Source: Pseudorasbora parva (Eukaryota; Chordata; Actinopteri; Cypriniformes; Gobionidae). Taken from it: a stretch of DNA of 64,000 nucleotides. Every line of letters starts with the position of its first letter. The first letter of the stretch is position 1. This document shows, piece after piece, positions 56,891 through 64,000 of the stretch. Where the stretch lies: NCBI RefSeq assembly GCF_024679245.1, contig NC_090187.1:28264815-28328814 (forward strand), read 5' to 3'. Under the pieces are notes generated by a model. The model did not search any database. It was not told the origin of the DNA and was given only the letters and a program-made list of their open reading frames with translations. A program made the position numbers and the translations under genes.

Positions 56891-57912
56891 TAGGGATGTC
56901 CCGATCCGAGCACATGATTTGAAATCAGGCCCGATCACGTGATTTCAGACTCGATCGGAATCGGACATTACCTCCCAATGAGGACTCGAATATATATTTA
57001 TAATCTCATTATTTTTTTAAAAACATCAATAGTTATGCGGTGGCACAGAGTTAGACCTTTTAAACGCCACACAGAAACAGCAACATGTGCGGCATGACGT
57101 CACTTTTTCAAGCCTGCAGCACCCCTCTCAGAAACTGAAGCCTCCGCGCCTCGATCGCCCCCAGGTGGCCAGTCCCAGAATAGCCGCAACTCTGTGTTTT
57201 CTAATGGACCCGAGGCAAACTAAACAATCAAATTACACTTCAAATATGTTTTCCCCAAAGTTAGTTTCTGTCATTGTAGGCAGTTATCATCACAATGATT
57301 CCATTTTAAGTGTTCGTTTTTTAAATAAGTTTAGTTTTAGTTAGTTATTTGATGCTATAAAAACGGGTGTGTGATGTCATGATTGATAGCGGAGCTCAAT
57401 GTCTTCTCTGAGTGAAGTTGTCACTGAGCCAATAACATAATTTTTTGGGGATTTTTGGGAGCAGATTGGTGCTTTAGCTTTAATTTCTACATTTCCATAA
57501 CTGTTTATTTCACACCAACATAATTAATTGTTCTGCATCTGTGAGAGTATGGGCGGGCTTTTGATATCGCGACTGTACTTCCTGCTCTCTACTGCACAAC
57601 TCCGGTCCTGAACTTTTTTTTAATATTTACTGTTGCACTAAAATCCAAAAGTGAAGAATTTATGTTATTTATTACTTGATTATTCAAGCTACCTCACAGA
57701 AGTGCTCTGTTTGTTAACAGTTGTTGAATGTTAAAATAAGGTGAAAAAAAAAAAAAAATAAGGCACATCCTGGATCGGTTCTTTTTCCTTGCTCTTCTTT
57801 ATTCTTTTTTTTAATGTATTATAGAACTATCGGATCGGGACTCTGTATTGACAGATACTCAAAATCAAATGACTCAGATTCGAGGGCAAAAAACCTGATC
57901 GGGACATCCTTA
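56891..57912. mobile_element. hAT-superfamily element with perfect 8-bp TSD
   Basis: The 16-base ends TAGGGATGTCCCGATC and the inverse of GATCGGGACATCCTTA match at 15 of 16 positions. Both flanks carry the identical octamer GTGGGTGG (56883-56890, 57913-57920). Eight-base duplication plus TAGGG-type ends is diagnostic of hAT. At 1,022 bp with no recognisable transposase it is non-autonomous; the 85-codon frame at 57087-57344 has no domain I can name. The intact duplication suggests a fairly recent insertion. Confidence 0.9.
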
Positions 57913-57920
57913 GTGGGTGG

Positions 57921-58290
57921 TATGACCAAAATCATGGTATGAATAATATAACGGTAAAAGTTTCCTGTTGTAGTTTTTAGAGTTTATGTGTATTCATCTT
58001 TCTTGTGAATTGTGCTGGTGAAGCCATATGATAATGAAAAACAAACAGAAAGTTTAAGTTTCCTCTCACATTATTATCTAATAACAAATGTGCCTATTGT
58101 AATTCCCATTGGATTGCAGCATTAACAGTCTTGTCTGTGTGCTGGGGAAATGCTAAGAATGCTTTGAAATAAGTACTTGAACTTTTGCTCTCGGATGAAG
58201 GGGAACTTAGCTTGCACTTGACAGTTTGTTGGCTTTTGCACATTGCAATGCTGCTTGAAAAGTATTACTCTGATTCGTGATCTGAAAGTG
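57921..58290. other. unassigned stretch
   Basis: No supported feature. Confidence 0.5.
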
Positions 58291-58390
58291 TGGCCTCCTG
58301 GCTCACTGGCTAGAGAACCCATCTTTTATTCCAACTGTTGTGAGATCAAATCTCACTGCGTTAGCGTCCTGTAGGTGTGGATTTTTGCTT
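58291..58390 (+). repeat. tRNA-derived SINE head (or tRNA pseudogene)
   Basis: An A-box-like TGGCTCACTGG (58299-58309) and a B box GATCAAATC (58344-58352, fits GWTCRANNC) are 34 bases apart, the spacing of an internal RNA polymerase III promoter. A cloverleaf is not convincing and the downstream sequence is non-tRNA, so a SINE is more likely than a tRNA gene. Confidence 0.5.
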
Positions 58391-59050
58391 GCCAGGACAA
58401 CACCAACTCAAACTCCTCCACAGAAAATCAGCAGCAAACTAATATATGGTAAACAAACACTTAAGATGAACTTTATTTCCATAAGCTTCAGATTTTTTGC
58501 AAATAAATTATTTGGCAATGTCCGTTGGGTTTGAGACTGTGCAGTGGTTATGCAAATGACCCCCACCAAATTATGCCGTGGGTTTTATGTTTCTGTTGTG
58601 TTGTTTTTTATTTTATTTTCATTTCTTTGCATGACGGGGTGCCTGTTCAGTTAAATCTCACATATGGCAAATTGTTGTTGTTTTTAACAACATTTCCTCT
58701 GATGCTCAGTGGAACCGATATTAGGGTACACCACACGCATCTCTATAAAAGTGTCATTCAGTTCTCCTACACAGCAGTACATGACCATCTGCTTATTATA
58801 GCATGCTTTGGATCATCTTATGCTTATTACATATATATACATGAAGTAACTATAAAAATAACTATAAAGTGTCAGCATAATTACATGCAACTAACCCTAA
58901 ACCTATCTACCACTAACCATAGTAAGTACATGTTGTAAATTATTAATTATATTATACAGGTAGCCTACAAGTGAAAATTATTCTATTTTAAATAATTATA
59001 TATTTATTTACATTACCTACAAACAAGTAGCCTACCAGTGAAAATGTTTC

Positions 59051-59107
<57 letters not shown>

Positions 59108-61156
59108 TATACAATAGAATAGAATAAATATGAAAAGAAACTATTGTCTTTCCATTTAAAATGTATTATTAATTTTATGTTGTAACATTTCTTTTTTTAA
59201 CCTTTTTAAATATTTAAATGTTCTGTTTATTTCCTGAATTAAAAGGGATTTTTTATTTATTTATTATCACTTATTTTCATTTAATATACTTTTTAATCTC
59301 TCTGATTTTATATTTGATATACTGTATGTTGGTTACCTACCATCTTTGTATTACTTAGAGTGTGGCTTTGTTTTATCCTTTCTATATACTGAACACTGTT
59401 ATTAATTTATATTTGGCACTCTCTGCTTAAACCACAATTTAACGCTTTAATAAATATAATCTACATTTTGATGTGCAATGTCTGTACATAAACTGGTTCA
59501 GATGTTAGACTACGCTACTAGTACTATAGATGTAAGTTGGTTCTAGTAACATGTCACTGCATTTCCTGTGTTTATTTGTCAGGGCCAGTGGATCCCAAAT
59601 CCCTTCCTACCAGGGCGGGTTTTGGAGGAAAAATAAAAATAATACGGCATGTTGCATCCCCTTTAACGTTAGAAGAGCGCTAGAGAGAGAGTTCAACCTG
59701 TGGGAGGAATATCAGTGTGTTCAAGGCTTTTTTGTTTGCTTCTTTAAATTCTTTATTTATTTATTCTTGCAGTCTGACTGTCTCTCAGCAACCACTGCAA
59801 ATGATGTGACAGCATGGAGCTTCTTTAAGTAAGATTTCTCTTTCTTGCTATATGTCAAACTGACGTATACATTACAACTCAGCCTGATACCGTAGTACCA
59901 ATTGCTACCATGAGGAAAATGAGAAAGAATGTAAACGGAACAAATTCTGTGTTGTGAATTGTGTTAGTGTCAGTGGTATATACAAATTGAAAAATGGAGG
60001 AGGACATTAAGAGTTTCAAAGAATTGGACTGTTTTTTGAAATGTGATTTTTACAGTTAGATCCCTTTCAATAGTACTGATGTGAAAGTGTTTAATTAAAT
60101 AGAAAAACAAATACCACAGATTTTAGGCAAAACATAATGTTATGAAATTATTCTTAAACCTTTAGAATGATTTTACGATATAAGAATGCATTTTAACTGG
60201 CCGCCAGGATGGAGCTTGAGTCAAATTCTTAAAATTTGTGACAAAATTCTTGCAACAAATTCTTGAAAATCTTGTCAGCCCAGAAAAGTACCACCATTTT
60301 GGTATTGTTGAGCTTAGATTCTGGATTAGAAAGTGCCAGAAAAAGTGTGATCCTCATAGACCTGTCTACTACTCCCTTGGTTTGGGCTAAAATATGTTCC
60401 CTTTTCATCAATATTAGTAGTTCACAAAACTTTAATTGACAGAATATTAATCTTCTTGACACAAACAAAACAGACTCGATTCTTCGAATGTAGATTGAGG
60501 GTGATCCACTGTAACTTATTTCTTTATGTAAGATAAAGATAGAACAAGGCTTTTCCTCTTGATTTTTCTATAGCTTTATTTTGACTGACTTTGAGCTGAT
60601 ATGTCATAGCTAATACACTTGGAAGGGCAAACAGAGTTCTGAAACTGAGCCATTTTTACTTGTTGGAGTCCATCAGAGGGACATTGTGCTGCATTCAAAA
60701 CAGTAATTTAGTTTTATGAGGCCGCTTTCCACCCTCTCTCAGACCCTTGGAATTAAACATTCAATTGTTGGCTGTTTTGCCTTAAAGATGCCTATGTAAA
60801 CACAATCTTTGAAATACAATGCATGCACAAATTGCACATTTTATTAACTGTATTTTTGAAGACTCCATTACATGGTGATAATCGATAATGAAACTGATGT
60901 GAACATGAAGCTTGGTTAAAATAACTCACAGCTAAATCTTTTTGGACTGTGAATTTTTTTACTGCACATTTACATATTTCATTTAACTCCTCAATTTACA
61001 AAAAAATGTCAGGGAATAATTATTTTTAACTAGAACTAAAGTTATTTTAACATTTCTGTTCTTACATTTATGTACTCTCTGTACTGTGCTCAAAATGTAA
61101 AAGTTTTAAAGTGATCGGTATATAGGTTCGTAGGTAGGTACAGTATGTAGAATGAC
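58391..61156. other. unassigned AT-rich stretch with (TA)n
   Basis: A (TA)n run lies at 59056-59103. Frames at 58525-58938 and 59551-59832 have no recognised domain. About 2.8 kb without other supported features. Confidence 0.5.
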
Positions 61157-61299
61157 TTGTGGGTGATGAAGAGATACCTAAGCTGGGCCTTGCCTAGACA
61201 TAGATTTAATTTTTATAGATGTAGCAAAGACATAGGTCTGGTCGAACAGGTCTGCGGGTGGCAAGGAAAATTTACCATGGAAGAATACACATTTGGGAT

Positions 61300-61800
61300 T
61301 ACCAAGATGGAATCACAACACATGGGGAATCCATCTAGTCCATTACAGGGGCTGACCAAGCAGGCATGCACTTGAGTACTAGGATGTGTGTCAGATACAT
61401 CTGCCACGCCTGACTGCCAAAGGATGCTCGGTGGAAACTCAATCCAGGTTGCGCCAAGTAGAAAACCCACCTGGAGAGCCAAGAAGGCATTTTTATTCCT
61501 CTCTTAGAGGGGAATGGCACTGCAAGTGAGACACTAAGTCGACCTTCCCAAACTTTACCTACTTGTACCCAACAAACAGGAAGGAAGAGTTTGTAAAGTC
61601 TCGAGAAGGTATTAGGTGTCACCCAGCCTGCAGCTCTGGAAAAGGACATTCTCTGCTTCAACCCTTCTTGCAGAAAGGAAAGGTAGACCACTTAAATCCT
61701 TTATGTCCTGTCCAGAAGCCACACGGGGAGGTTCCAGAGGTCCGGATGAGAAGCACTGCCATCAACTCTAGAGTTGCCATCCTTTCTGGAGTCATCTTTA
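61300..61800 (-). pseudogene. DIRS-4: DIRS-like fragment
   Basis: On the minus strand, HPDLWNLPVWLLDRT (about 61700-61750) matches the inter-domain segment of DIRS-3 (LWNLLVWLLDGT). It is followed by YLSFLQEGLKQR and then, after a deletion, SRAAGWVTPNTFSRLYKL, the C-terminal recombinase motif with the nucleophile tyrosine. Terminal-type sequence (ctctcttagaggggaatggc) follows near 61500. It is heavily deleted and non-functional. Flanking 61157-61300 and 61800-61950 may belong to the same element. Confidence 0.65.
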
Positions 61801-61952
61801 GTCACAACAAAGTTGTAAGGGCACTTTGGTCTGTAGAAAGGCAATATTTGACTATGGGTTGAAAGTTCGGCGACAGATCAGTGTGATGATCACACAGAGT
61901 GTGTCATGGTGCCTTTCCTATCTCGGGACTCATCTGTGCTGTAGCATATGCA

Positions 61953-62977
61953 TTACTGTTAGGGGTTAACAGCTTATGACCCAGGACCAGTAGTGAAGAA
62001 ATGAAGACAGAGTCAGGATTGCAATTAAATAAAAGAAAAATTTACTTAAGAATAGTTTGCAGTTTCAAAAGCAGAAGCCAGCTTCAAGTCTCACAAGGAG
62101 TTCGTAGGCCGCGCTCCCTCTCTCACAGTCTCGTTGCCTCGCCCTATCGTACATACAATTGTCCCAACAGTTATACCATTTTCAAGGTCTTATCCACGTC
62201 ATTACTGCAATGTGGATGGTTCTGATTGGCTCAAAGACAATGCACAGTCATGGTAAATTTCCACTCAAGTCAGTTAATCTGATGCACGTTTCCACTGACG
62301 TGTCACTTGTTGATGCTTTCACCCAGAATTAGGCCCGTAGTGACCTTCCAGATCTGGAGCAGGCGCCAGCTTGCCCAGAACAACAAGTACACCCATCTCT
62401 TAGGGTGCCCATTGAACACCATTCTGATCTGTAACATAGAATATTGCGCACATACACAGATACACAGTCTCTCCAAGGTTGGAGCTGATTAAGCTCCAGT
62501 TCTAACCAGTTCTTACCAAAACATACTGATAACATGTGCTTTCTTTTAGTGAGAGGGACACACAATAGTACAGGCAATATTCATCTTGAGTCTTTAGTGT
62601 TTCAGTAAAAGGAAATATAAAAGGAATAAAACATAATAAATTAAATGAAAGACAAATCCATATTTCATATCTGGAAGCCGGGCTAAGTGAGCAAACGCTG
62701 TTACTGCACTCCTGACATGTTAGGGGTGTGTGATACCTCAAAAACACAAACACATGACCTTGTTGCCAGTGTTTAGTGACACATCACACATCTCTAGGCC
62801 AGACCCTCAGTCACTCCTCAGAGACCAAATATACACTTTAGAAAACAAGAAACAAAGCAAAATCATAACTGGATAGAATCATTATAATAATATAGGATAA
62901 ATATTGATTAAAGTTTTGATTATGAAGTTAATTAGGATATAAATATATACAGGTATATTGAAGCGGCAGTGGATTTC
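61953..62977. mobile_element. possible LTR, window-edge retroelement
   Basis: The segment starts TGTTAGGGG and ends GGATTTCA, so it has TG...CA limits. Just outside the right end, the minus strand carries a purine-rich tract (aggagggagtgaagggggga), as expected for a polypurine primer next to a minus-strand 3' LTR. No coding region is recognised in the remaining 1 kb and a second LTR would lie outside the window. Speculative. Confidence 0.3.
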
Positions 62978-64000
62978 AAAATCCCCCCTTCACTCCCTCC
63001 TAAAGGCCAATTTTAGGGTCCCAATGACCCCCTAAAGTTGGTCTACCAATTTTAGGCCGCTTCATAATGTTCAATGCTCTCCCCTTTTTAGTTTATAATC
63101 TTTGAAAAAAAAGAAAATCTCTTTTCCCCTCAGGGATTTAACTTCAACCATTATTAATCTCATCTAATTTGGTTTTATCAATGGCTTGATTGATTACAAT
63201 AAGCACATGTTACTACATTAGCACCCCATGTTAAATACCACCCCATTATAAATACCAAGATATCTCATCTAAAAAGAGGGATTTTAAATACATTTCTTTC
63301 AAAACACAGACCTTTTTCATCTTCAAAACAATAGTGGTCTGAAATAAAAATAAACAAAATAAATAGGCATCATAATCCATCCAATTACATTCAGTCTCTG
63401 CATAAAACATCCTTCAGTTTACAGTCTACATACATGTACCATCTTAACACATCCCATTAATTTCTTTCTCAAACATGTTCATAACATCCATTTCAATCGC
63501 TTTCCCCTGATTTTACTCAAGAACCTTCTTGTTAAACCCATTTTCATAACTCATCTTTCTCTTTTCCACAGATTTCCACAAACTCAAACCTTTTTGTTAC
63601 ACTTGCTTTTTCCATCAAATCCAGTTTTCACTCATGATAGCCCACATCATTTTTTTAACTTAAAATTAACATAACCATAAAATTGTTAATGTTGAAAACT
63701 TCATCAAAGTGACATATTTATCCATTTGTATTACATTCATTCAGCTTGTTCACATCTTTATCTTGTGACATTGTGCTTAATCATACTCAATACAAATTAT
63801 TTTTCAAAATACATTTCCAAACCCATGTTATTTAGTAAACCATTCAAAATCACCTCTATTCATTAGGGTTTCCTTTAAAGTAACATTTTTCTTTCAATGT
63901 CTTGTCCATTAAAACTCTTTAGGCGTAAGCTCCAAATGACCAAAATCTTTACCCTGTTGATTCATGTCATCTGGCAGTGATACTTCTCATCAAATCCTCA
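62978..64000. other. unassigned AT-rich stretch to window end
   Basis: After the purine/pyrimidine tract (62980-63060) the sequence is AT-rich with no ORF of note. If the LTR interpretation is right this would be untranslated or decayed retroelement sequence. Confidence 0.4.

Noticed and set aside
58525..58938. 137-codon frame as a membrane protein gene
   Set aside because: AT-rich hydrophobic composition, no conserved motif; the terminal half consists of TAT/TAC-rich sequence.

Overview
This window looks like repeat-rich nuclear DNA from a teleost fish, most likely a cyprinid. The evidence is long (CA)n, (TA)n, (GA)n and (TTTA)n tracts and a dense mix of DIRS, Tc1/mariner, hAT, TTAA-target (Kolobok/T2-like), L2-like LINE, SINE-like and LTR-derived sequences typical of that group. 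I recognise no intact host protein-coding gene. Every reading frame with convincing protein similarity belongs to a transposable element and is broken. The window is best read as an intergenic or intronic graveyard with some fairly young insertions. Species and superfamily names rest on motif recognition, not on a database search.

Layout. 0-7.6 kb: a terminal-inverted-repeat (TIR) element (559-1455), a pentanucleotide repeat, and a TTAA-flanked element (4572-5911) carrying a THAP-like coding relic. 7.64-11.40 kb: DIRS-1, with inverted terminal repeats, gag and reverse transcriptase/RNase H (RT/RH); its tyrosine-recombinase half was lost at a Tc1-like insertion. 12.5-15.7 kb: AT-rich repeats, then DIRS-2, a 5'-truncated DIRS 3' half. 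17.3-18.0 kb: a LINE-like RT fragment split by a small TA-flanked MITE. 19-21.4 kb: pieces of three Tc1-like families. 24-26.5 kb: two strong hairpins and a probable solo LTR. 29.1-29.4 kb: a mini DIRS-terminal sequence. 29.9-31.2 kb: a second TTAA element.

31.238-37.409 kb holds the best structure in the window: DIRS-3, a complete DIRS architecture of about 6.17 kb. It has 174-bp identical inverted arms, gag, RT/RH, a tyrosine recombinase with R...HxxR...Y residues, and an internal complementary region that matches both element ends exactly and so records the circle junction, including a shared GTT. Its genes are interrupted by frameshifts and stops.

37.4-42.3 kb: a TIR element, then a minus-strand gag-like retroelement relic containing at least two nested DNA elements. 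43.7-45.2 kb: simple repeats. 45.9-46.9 kb: a 130-bp inverted duplication. 46.9-48.7 kb: Tc1-like copies abutting a hAT-like element. 50.4-50.8 kb: a TTAA MITE. 51.7-53.2 kb: a minus-strand L2-like LINE interrupted by a foldback MITE. 54.8 kb: a partial TTAA element. 56.9-57.9 kb: a hAT element with a perfect 8-bp target duplication. 58.3 kb: a SINE-like tRNA promoter. 61.2-61.8 kb: a minus-strand DIRS fragment. 62-63 kb: a possible LTR. No genes cooperate here as a host pathway. The functional logic is that of mobile elements, their promoters in terminal repeats, and nested insertions that date one another.
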